Assembly: GCF_009746585.1 (NCBI RefSeq)
Contig: NZ_WRPO01000007.1
Location: 1 to 64,000 of the forward strand
Length of the DNA: 64,000 bases
Origin: Novosphingobium aquimarinum
Lineage (GTDB): Bacteria > Pseudomonadota > Alphaproteobacteria > Sphingomonadales > Sphingomonadaceae
Direction of reading: 5' to 3'
Shown: in pieces, positions 51,567 through 60,715 of the stretch
Layout: the number at the start of each line of letters is the position of its first letter
Position numbering within the stretch: position 1 is the first letter of the stretch
Program-made: the position numbers and the translations under genes
Notes under the pieces: model-generated
Databases searched by the model: none
The model's input: only the letters and a program-made list of their open reading frames with translations
Told to the model about the DNA's origin: nothing

Positions 51567-53284
51567 TGAATTGGGGCCCGCGGCATGTAACTGCGGACTG
51601 TTGGGAATTTCGACTCTGGGCGCCGGCCCTGAATTCGTTGGATTTGCTGGTCGAAGGCTGTGAGCCGGTAGCAATGGATAGCGTCGGCGACGGGTGGTAC
51701 GCCATTAAGGCTCCGGCTGAGCCGGGAACGCGCTACCGTTTCATCCTGCCCGATGGGCTGCAAGTGCCCGATCCCGCGTCACGCGCGCAGTCGGGCGGCG
51801 TTCATGCGTGGAGCGTCGTAACCGAAACCGCCATCGCAGGCCGGATGCCTTGGAAAGGTCGCCCTTGGGAAGAAACGGTGATCATCGAAGTTCACGCCGG
51901 CGTGCTCGGAGGCTTCGCGGGCGTCGAAGCCCAGCTCGAGCGGCTGGCGGCGCTGGGTATCACAGCGATTGAATTGATGCCGATCGGTGCCTTTCCGGGC
52001 GCGCGGGGCTGGGGGTACGACGGCGTGCTGCCATTCGCGCCGCTCGAGGCTTATGGCACGCCAGCGGACCTCAGGCACCTCATCGATCGGGCGCACGCGC
52101 TTGGCGTGATGGTGTTCCTCGATGTGGTCTACAATCACTTCGGACCCGACGGTAACTATCTCGGGCTCTACGCGCCTCAGTTTTTCCTCGATCACGTCGA
52201 CACGCCTTGGGGTGGGGCGGTCGCGGTGGAGCAACCGGCGGTCGCCGACTTCTACTTCGAGAACGCGCGGATGTGGATCGTCGACTATGGGTTCGACGGC
52301 CTTCGTCTCGATGCTGTCCACGCGATCCGCAATCCCGCGTTTCTCGACGATCTGGCGCGCCGTATCCGCGCAGCAGTGGAGCCCGGACGGCACGTGCATC
52401 TGGTTCTGGAAAACGAAGAGAACGATGCCGATCGCCTGCGCCCCGGAATCTACGATGCGCAGTGGAACGACGATTTTCATAACACCGTCCACGTCCTGCT
52501 GACTGGCGAACGCGAATCCTATTACGCGGACTTCAGCGACGCGACGACCGAGAAGCTGGCCCGCTGCCTTGCCGATGGCTTTGTCTATCAGGGCGAGCCG
52601 TCGCCCAATCATGTCGGCGTGCCGCGTGGGACCCAGAGCGGTCATTTGCCTCCCACCGCGTTCGTCAATTTCCTCCAGAATCACGATCAGACGGGCAACC
52701 GGGCTTTTGGGGGGCGGCTGACGACGCTGATCGTGCCCGAGCGTTTGCGCGCGGCAATGGCGCTGCTGCTGCTTACCCCTCAGATTCCTCTGCTGTTCAT
52801 GGGCGAGGAGACCGGATCCGACAGTCCGTTCCTGTTCTTCACCGATTTCAGTGACGAGCTGGCCGATGTGGTGCGCGAAGGGCGTCGCCAGGAGTTCGCG
52901 GGCTTTGCCGCCTTCAGGGACGAAGCGACGCGCGAGCGCATTCCCGATCCCAACGCGCGCAAGACGTTCCTGGATTCCAGGCCCGAACCGGGGCCTCAGG
53001 CGGGCGCCTGGCAATCGCTCATCGCCCAGCTGCTGGCCTTGCGGTTCGAACATCTTGTTCCGCGTCTTACCGGCACGACGTCGCTCGGGACGCGCGTGCT
53101 GGGCGAGGGCGCGATCGAAGCCCGTTGGCGGCTTGGGGACGCGAGCCACTTGACGATTGCCGTCAATCTGGGCGACCAGTCGATCACGTTTCGCGACATT
53201 GCCGAAAAGCCGATCTTCACCCAGGGCTCGCCCGGTGAACCCGCCAGCATCGCGGTATGGAGACATCCGCTTGATCCTTCATGA
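51563..53284 (+). CDS. treZ: Malto-oligosyltrehalose trehalohydrolase
   Basis: 573 residues, the usual TreZ length. N-terminal beta domain (FRLWAPALNSLDLLVEG), then the GH13 barrel: LDVVYNHFGPDGNYLGLYAP near 185-204, nucleophile in YGFDGLRLDAVHAIRN near 243-258, acid in HLVLENEENDADRLRPG near 280-296, and FVNFLQNHDQTGNRAFG near 368-384. It releases trehalose from maltooligosyl-trehalose made by TreY. The ATG overlaps the glgX stop, and its own end overlaps the malQ start by 14 bases, showing tight coupling. Confidence 0.95.
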   Translation: MMNWGPRHVTADCWEFRLWAPALNSLDLLVEGCEPVAMDSVGDGWYAIKAPAEPGTRYRFILPDGLQVPDPASRAQSGGVHAWSVVTETAIAGRMPWKGRPWEETVIIEVHAGVLGGFAGVEAQLERLAALGITAIELMPIGAFPGARGWGYDGVLPFAPLEAYGTPADLRHLIDRAHALGVMVFLDVVYNHFGPDGNYLGLYAPQFFLDHVDTPWGGAVAVEQPAVADFYFENARMWIVDYGFDGLRLDAVHAIRNPAFLDDLARRIRAAVEPGRHVHLVLENEENDADRLRPGIYDAQWNDDFHNTVHVLLTGERESYYADFSDATTEKLARCLADGFVYQGEPSPNHVGVPRGTQSGHLPPTAFVNFLQNHDQTGNRAFGGRLTTLIVPERLRAAMALLLLTPQIPLLFMGEETGSDSPFLFFTDFSDELADVVREGRRQEFAGFAAFRDEATRERIPDPNARKTFLDSRPEPGPQAGAWQSLIAQLLALRFEHLVPRLTGTTSLGTRVLGEGAIEARWRLGDASHLTIAVNLGDQSITFRDIAEKPIFTQGSPGEPASIAVWRHPLDPS

Positions 53285-55253
53285 GCTAGCCCGCGCCGCC
53301 GGGATCGCCACCGAGTGGCAGGATGTTTCCGGTCGTCCTCACGTCGTCGACGAAGATACGCTTGTCCATGTCCTGAGCGCGCTCGGCATTCCGGTGGCGT
53401 CGGAATCGCAGATGCGCGAAGGCCTGGAACGGATCGGGCAGTCGCGCGACGATCTGCCTGCCTTTCTCACGATCGATGCCGGTGCCCATCTGCCTTTGCC
53501 GTTTGCCGGCGGGGAAAGCCACGCATCGCTGATCGACGAAGCCGGCGAGGAAATCGCGATTCCGATCGTCGAAGGCGCCATCCACGCGCCGGAGCGGCCC
53601 GGCTACTATGGGCTGCACATTGCCGGTCGGACGATCTCGCTCGCGGTAGCCCCGGCGACTTGCTTGCCGATCGAGACGATGCTGGGTCAGCGGCGCGGCT
53701 GGGGGCCTGCCGTCCAGGTGCCAGCGCTGCGCGGCCCGCACAGCTTCTCGCACGGCCATCTTGGCGATGTGGCGGCGGCCGTGGAGCGCTTCGCCGGACA
53801 CGGTGCGGACGCGCTTGCGCTGAGCCCTCTGCACGCGCTCTATCCCGGCGACGGCCATCGGTTTAGTCCCTACTCGCCCTCCAGCCGCCGCTTCTACAAT
53901 ATCGCCTTGGCCGACCCGACACTGGCCGGCTTGCCACCCCTGGAGGCGGCGGATTCTCCCCCGCTCATCGAATGGTCGAGCAGCCTGCCGGCGCACTACG
54001 CCGCTCTTCGCTCCGCTTTTGCGGCGCTGGATGATGCCGGTCTCGACAGAATGCGAGCATGGGCGCGCAACGAAGGCGAGGCTCTTTACCGCCATGCGCG
54101 GCACGATACGCTCTATCGGCATTTTCAAGGCGAGGGCCTGCACGGCTGGCGCCAGTGGCCGGAAGCGTGCCACGATCCCGCGAGCGAAGCCGTCGAAGCA
54201 TTCGCGCAGGCACATTCGGACGACGTGGAATTCCATGTCTTCGCGCAGTGGCTCGTTCATCGTGGTCTGGAGCAAGTGCAGGAGCGCGCGCGGGCGGGCG
54301 GCATGGCGATCGGCGCGATCGCCGATCTCGCGGTGGGTGTCGATCCTTCGGGTAGCGATACCTGGTCCGCGCCCGAGACCTATCTTTCCGGGCTCACCGT
54401 AGGTGCGCCGCCCGATCCGCTCGGCCCCGACGGCCAGAACTGGGGGCTTGCGGCGATGAGCCCGCACGCGCTGAAGCAGACCGGTTTCTCGCCGTGGCTG
54501 GCGATGATCCGCGCGGCCTTGCACGGCTGCGGCGGGTTGCGGATCGATCATGCGTTCGGCCTGCAGCGGCTCTGGCTGGTCCCTGCGGGGGCGGATGCTT
54601 CTCAAGGTGCGTATCTTGCCTATCCGTTTCAGGACATGATGCGGTTGCTGGCCCTGGAATCGCACCGCGCCCGCGCGCTCATCATCGCCGAAGATCTTGG
54701 GACGATGCCGTATGGCTTTGCCGATACGATCGCGCAGAAGGCAATCTCCGGCATGCGCGTGCTGTGGTTCGAGCGGCGCGATCACGGTGAATTCCAGCCT
54801 CCCGGCGACTACCAGACCACTGCCGTCGCGATGACGGGCACGCATGACACGGCCACGATCGCCGGCTGGTGGAAGGGGCGCGACCTGGCCTGGAATCGGC
54901 AACTCGGGCGCGGCGCGAGCGACTCCTCGGGTTTCGATGCGATGGAGCTTTCGCGCGAGCACGAGCGAGCGTCTTTGTGGCGCGCGATCGGAGATGATGC
55001 GCCGCAGCCGCCCACCGATCAGCCCGAGCCCGTCGTCGATGCCGCCACCGCGTATATCGCTTCGACCCCGGCGCGGCTGGCGATCTTCCCGCTCGAGGAT
55101 CTGCTGGGGGAACTCGAACAGCCCAACTTGCCCGGTACGGTCGATACGCACCCCAACTGGCGGCGGCGGCTGCCTGCACCCTTGGGTGATCTTCTGAATG
55201 ACCCCAAAGTCGCGGCGCGTGTCGCGAAGATCGATGCGGAGCGCAAAGCGTGA
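53271..55253 (+). CDS. malQ: 4-alpha-glucanotransferase (amylomaltase)
   Basis: About 660 residues. It starts at TTG 53271, with GGAGA at 8 bases, inside the end of treZ; the first residues LILHELARAAGIATEWQD match the N-terminus of proteobacterial MalQ. GH77 motifs include FSPYSPSSRRFYNIA near 199-213, nucleophile in GGLRIDHAFGLQRLWLVPAG near 421-440, IIAEDLGTMPYG near 470-481 and MTGTHDTATIAGWW near 522-535. It transfers glucan segments between chains, recycling short malto-oligosaccharides too small for TreY. It is followed by treY with a GTGA overlap. Confidence 0.94.
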   Translation: MILHELARAAGIATEWQDVSGRPHVVDEDTLVHVLSALGIPVASESQMREGLERIGQSRDDLPAFLTIDAGAHLPLPFAGGESHASLIDEAGEEIAIPIVEGAIHAPERPGYYGLHIAGRTISLAVAPATCLPIETMLGQRRGWGPAVQVPALRGPHSFSHGHLGDVAAAVERFAGHGADALALSPLHALYPGDGHRFSPYSPSSRRFYNIALADPTLAGLPPLEAADSPPLIEWSSSLPAHYAALRSAFAALDDAGLDRMRAWARNEGEALYRHARHDTLYRHFQGEGLHGWRQWPEACHDPASEAVEAFAQAHSDDVEFHVFAQWLVHRGLEQVQERARAGGMAIGAIADLAVGVDPSGSDTWSAPETYLSGLTVGAPPDPLGPDGQNWGLAAMSPHALKQTGFSPWLAMIRAALHGCGGLRIDHAFGLQRLWLVPAGADASQGAYLAYPFQDMMRLLALESHRARALIIAEDLGTMPYGFADTIAQKAISGMRVLWFERRDHGEFQPPGDYQTTAVAMTGTHDTATIAGWWKGRDLAWNRQLGRGASDSSGFDAMELSREHERASLWRAIGDDAPQPPTDQPEPVVDAATAYIASTPARLAIFPLEDLLGELEQPNLPGTVDTHPNWRRRLPAPLGDLLNDPKVAARVAKIDAERKA

Positions 55254-57718
55254 CCATCCGCGCGACCTATCGCGTGCAACTGCACGAGGAATTCACCTTC
55301 GCCGATGCCGGGGCGATCGTGCCCTATCTGGACGGGCTGGGTATCAGTCATCTCTATGCGTCGCCGATCACGACCGCGATCAAGGGCTCGCGTCACGGAT
55401 ACGACGTCGCCGATCCGACGCAAGTGAACCCCGAACTTGGCGGCGAGCCAGGCCTGCGTTCGCTCGTCGCCGCGTTGCGGGCGCGCGACATGGGCCTGAT
55501 CGTCGACATCGTCCCCAACCACATGGGGATCGCGCTTGGGCAGAACCCCTGGTGGCAGGACGTGCTCGAGAATGGCGAAGCCAGCGAGTTCGCCCCGGTC
55601 TTCGACATCGACTGGCGCGCGCCGGTGCTCTTGCCGATCCTGGGCGATGTGCCGGATGAAGTCATCGCGCAAGGCCAGCTGCGCCTCGTGACGACGGAGA
55701 ACGATCTCCGGCTTGAACTCTATGGCGAAACCCCGCTGCCGATCCGCCCGGACGATCCGATCCACAAAGGTCCGATCGCGGAAGCCGTCGCTGCGCACGA
55801 TCCCGAGACCGAGGCAGGGCGTGCGGCGCTCGCGGCGCTGCTCGATCGCCAACATTACAGGCTCGCGCATTGGCGCAGGGCCAACGACGAGCTCAATTGG
55901 CGCCGGTTCTTCTCGATCAACGATCTTGCCGGCGTGCGGGCCGAGGACGAGGCGGTCTTCGCGCGAACCCACGACCTGATCCTGCGGCTCTACGGCGAAG
56001 GGCTGATCGATGGGTTGCGGATCGATCATATCGACGGGCTCAGCGATCCGGCGGGATACTGCCATCGCCTCAATGCCGCGATGCGACAGGCCGATCCCAA
56101 CCGCGAGCCGTACATCGTCGTCGAGAAGATTTTGGCGGGGGAGGAGAGCCTGCCGCTCGACTGGTCGATTGCAGGTACCAGCGGATACGATTTCATGACG
56201 CAAGTCGGCGGCCTGCTGCACGATCCGGACGGGATCGCGCCCTTGCGCCGCTTTTGGCAGGATCTCAGCGGTCGCCCCGGCGACTTCACCGCCGAAGAGG
56301 AGCTGGCTCGACCGCAGCTGTTGGCCTGGCAATTCTCCGGGCAGCTCGGGGCCTGCGCCGAAAGCTTCGCCGATCTGGCGGCGAGCGTCCCCTCGCTGGG
56401 CTGGGTGACGCGCGGCATGCTGACTCGCGCGATCGAACGGCTTATCGCGGTGTGGCCGGCCTATCGCACTTACGGCACCGGCGGCGCTGCACCGCCCGAG
56501 GACGAGCGCATCCGAAATACGGCGCGCCAGGCTGCGCGCGAGGCGGCGCCGCCGGGCGAAGAGCCCGTCAGCGATCTCGTGCTCGACTGGCTGGCGGGGG
56601 TCGGTCCCGGCGATCCGGCGTTGGCGACCGAGGCGGCGCGCAAGTTCCAGCAGCTTTCCGCGCCGATCGCGGCAAAGGCGGTGGAGGACACCGCGTTTTA
56701 CCGCCACGGCGTGCTGCTTTCGCTCAACGAGGTCGGCGCGAACCCGGCGCAACCGACGATGAGTCCGGCCGCGTTTCACGAGGTTATGGAGCGGCGCGCG
56801 CGGATCGAGCCGCAAGCGCTGCTGGCGCTGGCGACGCACGATCACAAGCGTGGCCCCGATGCGCGCGCGCGGCTCATGGTGCTCAGCTCAGTCCCTGAAA
56901 TTTGGGCGCAGCGTTGCACGGAGTGGATCGGAAGCGTCGCCGGACCGGCCGAGGGTGTCGATCGCGGCGATCTGGCCATGCTGCTCCAGACGCTGGTCGG
57001 TGCTTGGGACGAAAGCGTTCAGGCAGAGCCGGAAGTCTTTCTCGAACGTATCGAGGCATGGCAGGAAAAGGCTTTGCGCGAAGCGAAACTGCGTTCGTCC
57101 TGGGTCGCCCCCGATACGGACTACGAGGCGCGCTGCATGGAGCTTGCCAGCGTCATCCTGACCGATCCAAGCTGCCAGCGATTGCGCGCCGACATCGCCG
57201 CGTTCGTTGCCCGGATCGCGGCCGCCGCACACGCCAACAGCATCGCGCAAGTCGCCTTGCAATGCACCGCGCCGGGCGTGCCCGATACCTATCAGGGCTG
57301 CGAGCTGTTCGATTACAGTCTCGTCGATCCGGACAATCGCCGCCCGGTCGATTACGAGCGCCGCCGCAAGCTGCTCGAAACGGGCGGAGAGGGTGATGGC
57401 GAAAAGCTGCAGCTGATCTCTCGATTGCTGGACTTGCGCCGAGATAATCCGGCGCCGTTCCTGACCGGAAGCTACTGTCCTCTGGAAATCACCGGGCAGC
57501 GGGCCGGGCGTATCCTCGCCTTCGAACGCGCACACGAAAATGGCACGCTGCGCGTGGCGATTGCGATCCGGCTCGGTCGTGTTCTCGTCGAGAGCGGGGC
57601 GGCCCAAGCGCCCGCGGACTGGTGGGGCGACACGGCGATCGTGCTTCCGGGCGGAGAGCCGCTTGCTGCTGCGGAGGCCTTTGCCCAATCCTGCGTCTGG
57701 ATCGATCCGGGACGCTAG
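55250..57718 (+). CDS. treY: Malto-oligosyltrehalose synthase
   Basis: 822 residues. GH13 family 26 features: RATYRVQLHEEFTFADAGAI at the start, LYASPITTAIKGSRHGYDVAD near 37-57, nucleophile in GLIDGLRIDHIDGLSDPAGY near 247-266, acid in YIVVEKILAGEESLPLDW near 289-306, and the C-terminal PDTYQGCELFDYSLVDPDNR near 682-701. It isomerises the reducing end of a malto-oligosaccharide to trehalose linkage, for TreZ to cleave. It starts with GTG overlapping the malQ stop and is the last gene of the plus arm. Its TAG shares bases with the stop of the convergent matB-like gene. Confidence 0.96.
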   Translation: MTIRATYRVQLHEEFTFADAGAIVPYLDGLGISHLYASPITTAIKGSRHGYDVADPTQVNPELGGEPGLRSLVAALRARDMGLIVDIVPNHMGIALGQNPWWQDVLENGEASEFAPVFDIDWRAPVLLPILGDVPDEVIAQGQLRLVTTENDLRLELYGETPLPIRPDDPIHKGPIAEAVAAHDPETEAGRAALAALLDRQHYRLAHWRRANDELNWRRFFSINDLAGVRAEDEAVFARTHDLILRLYGEGLIDGLRIDHIDGLSDPAGYCHRLNAAMRQADPNREPYIVVEKILAGEESLPLDWSIAGTSGYDFMTQVGGLLHDPDGIAPLRRFWQDLSGRPGDFTAEEELARPQLLAWQFSGQLGACAESFADLAASVPSLGWVTRGMLTRAIERLIAVWPAYRTYGTGGAAPPEDERIRNTARQAAREAAPPGEEPVSDLVLDWLAGVGPGDPALATEAARKFQQLSAPIAAKAVEDTAFYRHGVLLSLNEVGANPAQPTMSPAAFHEVMERRARIEPQALLALATHDHKRGPDARARLMVLSSVPEIWAQRCTEWIGSVAGPAEGVDRGDLAMLLQTLVGAWDESVQAEPEVFLERIEAWQEKALREAKLRSSWVAPDTDYEARCMELASVILTDPSCQRLRADIAAFVARIAAAAHANSIAQVALQCTAPGVPDTYQGCELFDYSLVDPDNRRPVDYERRRKLLETGGEGDGEKLQLISRLLDLRRDNPAPFLTGSYCPLEITGQRAGRILAFERAHENGTLRVAIAIRLGRVLVESGAAQAPADWWGDTAIVLPGGEPLAAAEAFAQSCVWIDPGR

Positions 57719-59208
57719 GCGCTCGCCTCGGCGAAGAGATCGGCGTAGCGTTCGCGCAGCAGCTTCTTCTGGATCTTGCCCATGGTGTTGCGCGGCAATT
57801 CGTCGAGCGCGATGATCGTCTTGGGCACCTTGAAGGCGGCCAGATCCTTGCGCATCGCGTCGCGCATGGCGTCTCCATCGAAGTGGCCGATCGGCTGCAC
57901 GACCGCGACCACGGCCTCGCCGAAATCGGGATGCGGAACGCCAATCACGGCCGCTTCGGCCACGTCCGACCGGTCGTCCAGCAGCGCTTCGACTTCGGCC
58001 GGATAGACGTTGAGCCCGCCCGAGATGATCAGGTCCTTTTCGCGCCCGACCAGCTGCACGTAGCCATCCGCATCGATGAAGCCCATGTCGCCAGTGATGA
58101 AATAGCCGTCGGGCCGGAACTCGCTCGCCGTTTTCTCCGGCATTTGCCAGTAGCCCTTGAACACATTGGCGCCGCGCACTTCGACGATGCCGACTTCGCC
58201 CTGTGGCAGGACCGTGCCCGACTCCAGCTCGGCGACGCGCAACTCCACGCCCGGCAGCGGCGGCCCGACAAAGCCCGCGCGGCGCTCGCCGTCGTAAGGG
58301 TTTGAGGTCAGCATGCCCGTTTCCGTCATGCCGTAGCGTTCCAGCACGCGGTGCCCCGTACGCTGCTCGAAGGCGCGGTGGATGTCGGCCGAAAGCGGCG
58401 CGGAGCCGGAAACGAACAGCCGCATGTGCGACGCGACCTCGCGCGTGAAGGCCGGATCGGCGAGCAAGCGAATGTAGAACGTCGGCACGCCCATCATCAC
58501 GGTCGATTGCGGCATCAGCGCAAGGACCTTGTCCGCCTCGAACTTGGGCAGGAACACTATCGAGGCGCCGGAAAAAAGGACGCAGTGCACGGCCACGAAA
58601 AGTCCGTGCACATGAAAGATCGGCAGCGCGTGGATCAGGCGATCCTCGGGCGAGAAGCGCCAGAAATCGATCAGCATCTCGCCGTTCGACGCCAGGTTGG
58701 CCTGGGTCAGCATCGCGCCTTTGGGCTTTCCGGTCGTACCCGAAGTGTAGAGGATCGCCGCGATGTCGTCGGGCGCGCGCGGCACGGGCGGCAGCTTTTC
58801 GACGGGCAGTTGCGCGAAGAGTTCGGCCACCGTCGTGACTTTGAGGCGGCCCCCGGCCACGCGGCCGAACAAGGTTCGGCTGGTTTCCCGACAGACGGCG
58901 AGGACGGGGGTCGCGTCGGTGGCGAAATATTCGATTTCGCTTTCGGTATAGTCGATGTTGAGCGGCAGGTAGATCGCGCCGCAGCGGATCGTCGCGAAAT
59001 AGACGATCAGCGCTTCGACCGATTTGTCGGTCTGCGCCAGAACGCGCTCGCCTGCGAGAACTCCGAGCGCCGCAAGCCGGCTCGCCAGGCGGCCCGTGGC
59101 CGCTTCGACTTCGGCGTAGGTCCAGCGCCGTGCGTCCTCTTCCACGAAGATGCGATCCGCATGAGCCTCGAAGCTGGCGGCAAAGCGGGAGTAGAGATCG
59201 CCGGTCAT
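57715..59208 (-). CDS. matB: Acyl-CoA synthetase, malonyl-CoA ligase-like (MatB)
   Basis: 497 residues of the ANL adenylating superfamily. The AMP-binding P-loop AAILYTSGTTGKPKGAML is near 150-167. LIHALPIFHVHGLFVAVH near 188-205 and ERYGMTETGMLTSNPY near 290-305 follow. The hinge GREKDLIISGGLNVYPAEVE near 389-408 and catalytic Lys near the C-terminus (RNTMGKIQKKLLRE) complete the set. The length and HVHGLFVAVH region fit MatB, which makes malonyl-CoA from malonate. Without the rest of a malonate operon this substrate is tentative. ATG 59208 is preceded by AAGGAC. Upstream in-frame codons do not resemble the family. It is unrelated in function to the glucan genes it faces. Confidence 0.82.
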   Translation of the reverse strand: MTGDLYSRFAASFEAHADRIFVEEDARRWTYAEVEAATGRLASRLAALGVLAGERVLAQTDKSVEALIVYFATIRCGAIYLPLNIDYTESEIEYFATDATPVLAVCRETSRTLFGRVAGGRLKVTTVAELFAQLPVEKLPPVPRAPDDIAAILYTSGTTGKPKGAMLTQANLASNGEMLIDFWRFSPEDRLIHALPIFHVHGLFVAVHCVLFSGASIVFLPKFEADKVLALMPQSTVMMGVPTFYIRLLADPAFTREVASHMRLFVSGSAPLSADIHRAFEQRTGHRVLERYGMTETGMLTSNPYDGERRAGFVGPPLPGVELRVAELESGTVLPQGEVGIVEVRGANVFKGYWQMPEKTASEFRPDGYFITGDMGFIDADGYVQLVGREKDLIISGGLNVYPAEVEALLDDRSDVAEAAVIGVPHPDFGEAVVAVVQPIGHFDGDAMRDAMRKDLAAFKVPKTIIALDELPRNTMGKIQKKLLRERYADLFAEASA

Positions 59209-59493
59209 CGCGTGTCCTTGTATCGCTGCGCAGGGGTGTCGACGGGGCTGCTTGTCATGGTCGAAGCGGCTGCGGCGTGCAAGGAGTCCGGCTGTGCGAA
59301 ATGGCATCGGACCCATAGACCATTTCGTGCTGGACGATGGGCGTGGGCAGCGCTGGCAAGTGGAAGTGCGTCGGATTCCGCCATGCTTGGCTTCCGACAG
59401 GCTCGCGAAACATTTCGTTACGTGGCTGACGGACCCGCGAAATGTCTATGTCGCAATTCGTGGGGCAATCGAACACCAAAGCTGGAGAGATAG

Positions 59494-59775
59494 ATGATCG
59501 CCGCCGCCTTGCTGGCCTTTGCCAGCGTTCCCGCCTTACCCGTGGCCGATACCGCCGCTTACGCGCGAGACGCAATCGCGCATCTCAAGGGCCACCCGGT
59601 CGCGCCCGCGCGGACCGAGGAGCGCAAGACCCGCGCCAGCGAATTCGGCTGCCATCCCGACATTCACAAGGGCCGCTCTTGCCGCCTGCGCGTCGCCAAG
59701 ATCGAGCAGCGCGAAAACGAGGCGCTTGCAAGATCCGGACATGAAGAATCGCGGCTGCGCGAAGTCGCGCCCTGA
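59494..59775 (+). CDS. Small secreted protein of unknown function
   Basis: 93 residues starting at ATG 59494, with GGAGA about 7 bases upstream. The N-terminal 18 residues are hydrophobic (IAAALLAFASVPALPVADT), consistent with a signal peptide. The mature part is basic and charged, with a single pair of cysteines (GCHPDIHKGRSCR near 52-64) that could form a disulfide. I recognise no family. The 285 bases before it (59209-59493) hold no other gene. It precedes the two-component genes on the same strand, separated by 156 bases that include a strong palindrome. Confidence 0.55.
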   Translation: MIAAALLAFASVPALPVADTAAYARDAIAHLKGHPVAPARTEERKTRASEFGCHPDIHKGRSCRLRVAKIEQRENEALARSGHEESRLREVAP

Positions 59776-59831
59776 CAAAAACCGCGGCTTTCGCACGCCG
59801 TAGCGATCGCCGCTTCTGCCCAGGGTCAGTC

Positions 59832-59849
59832 CGAAGTCGAATGACTTCG
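59832..59849. repeat. 7-bp inverted repeat
   Basis: CGAAGTC (59832-59838), loop GAAT, GACTTCG (59843-59849). A clean hairpin between the small secreted protein gene and the response regulator. No T-run, so terminator function is doubtful. Confidence 0.5.
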
Positions 59850-59872
59850 TGGCTATCCCGCAGGCAATTCGA

Positions 59873-59898
59873 CCGCGGCGGTTTGCAAACCGCCGCGG
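59873..59898. promoter_or_regulatory. Perfect 26-bp palindrome upstream of the response regulator
   Basis: CCGCGGCGGTTTG followed directly by its exact reverse complement CAAACCGCCGCGG, with no spacer. It lies 34 bases upstream of the first start codon of the OmpR-type gene, so it is suited to be an operator or an RNA hairpin. Which protein binds is unknown. Confidence 0.55.
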
Positions 59899-59931
59899 CC
59901 GACTTATTCTCAGGCTCTTGAAACCCATACG

Positions 59932-60699
59932 ATGACAGTCGCTAAGTCACCTCACTTTTCGCTCGACGCGATGAGCGGACCCAAGACCATTCTTCTGGTC
60001 GAGGACGACGGGCCGCTACGTCTGCTGACTTCCCGGGCCTTGCGGCAGAGCGGTTACGGCGTGCTGACCGCGGCGACCGGCGCGGAAATGTGGGTGACTT
60101 TGCGCGAGAACACGGTTCATCTGATCGTGCTCGATATCATGCTTCCCGGCACCAACGGCTTCGATCTGTTTCGCAAGCTGCGGCGCGAGAGCGACGTTCC
60201 GATCATTTTCATCAGCGCGCGGGGCAGCGAGGAGGACCGGGTGCTCGGCATCGAACTGGGTGCCGACGACTATCTCGCCAAGCCCTTCAGCACGCGCGAA
60301 CTTTCCGCGCGGGTGGGCGCCGTCCTGCGTCGCGCCGGCGGGGCCGAGATCGGGGGCGAAACCGGCGAGGATGGCCAGTCGCTCGACGAAGTGGGCTTCG
60401 ATGGCTGGAAGGTCTCGCTCGTACGTCGCGAACTGCGCTCTCCGAGCGGCGCGATCGTGGATCTTACCGGCGCGGAATTCGATCTTCTGGCGACGTTTCT
60501 CAGCTATCCGCAACGAGTGCTGGGGCGTGAACGCCTGCTTGAGCTGTCGCGGTCGCGGATCGGAGAAAGTTCGGACAGGAGCATCGATGTTCTGGTAAGT
60601 CGCCTGCGCCGCAAGCTGCAAAGCGACGGTGCCGAGCCACCGATCATTACGGTCCGCGGGGTCGGCTACATGTTTCGATCGGAAGTGAAGCGCAAATAA
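59932..60699 (+). CDS. OmpR-family response regulator
   Basis: 255 residues. The receiver domain has acidic pocket LLVEDDGP near 20-27, phospho-Asp in LIVLDIMLPGTNGFD near 64-78, Ser in FISARGSEEDRV and Lys in YLAKPFSTREL near 115-125. The winged-helix DNA-binding domain follows: DLTGAEFDLLATFLSYPQRV near 179-198, DRSIDVLVSRLRRKL near 217-231 and ITVRGVGYMFRSE near 239-251. It is a transcription factor paired with the kinase 16 bases downstream. ATG 59932 or ATG 59971 could be the start; neither has a strong ribosome binding site. Target genes are not known. Confidence 0.92.
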   Translation: MTVAKSPHFSLDAMSGPKTILLVEDDGPLRLLTSRALRQSGYGVLTAATGAEMWVTLRENTVHLIVLDIMLPGTNGFDLFRKLRRESDVPIIFISARGSEEDRVLGIELGADDYLAKPFSTRELSARVGAVLRRAGGAEIGGETGEDGQSLDEVGFDGWKVSLVRRELRSPSGAIVDLTGAEFDLLATFLSYPQRVLGRERLLELSRSRIGESSDRSIDVLVSRLRRKLQSDGAEPPIITVRGVGYMFRSEVKRK

Positions 60700-60715
60700 T
60701 GATCCGTATGACGGG

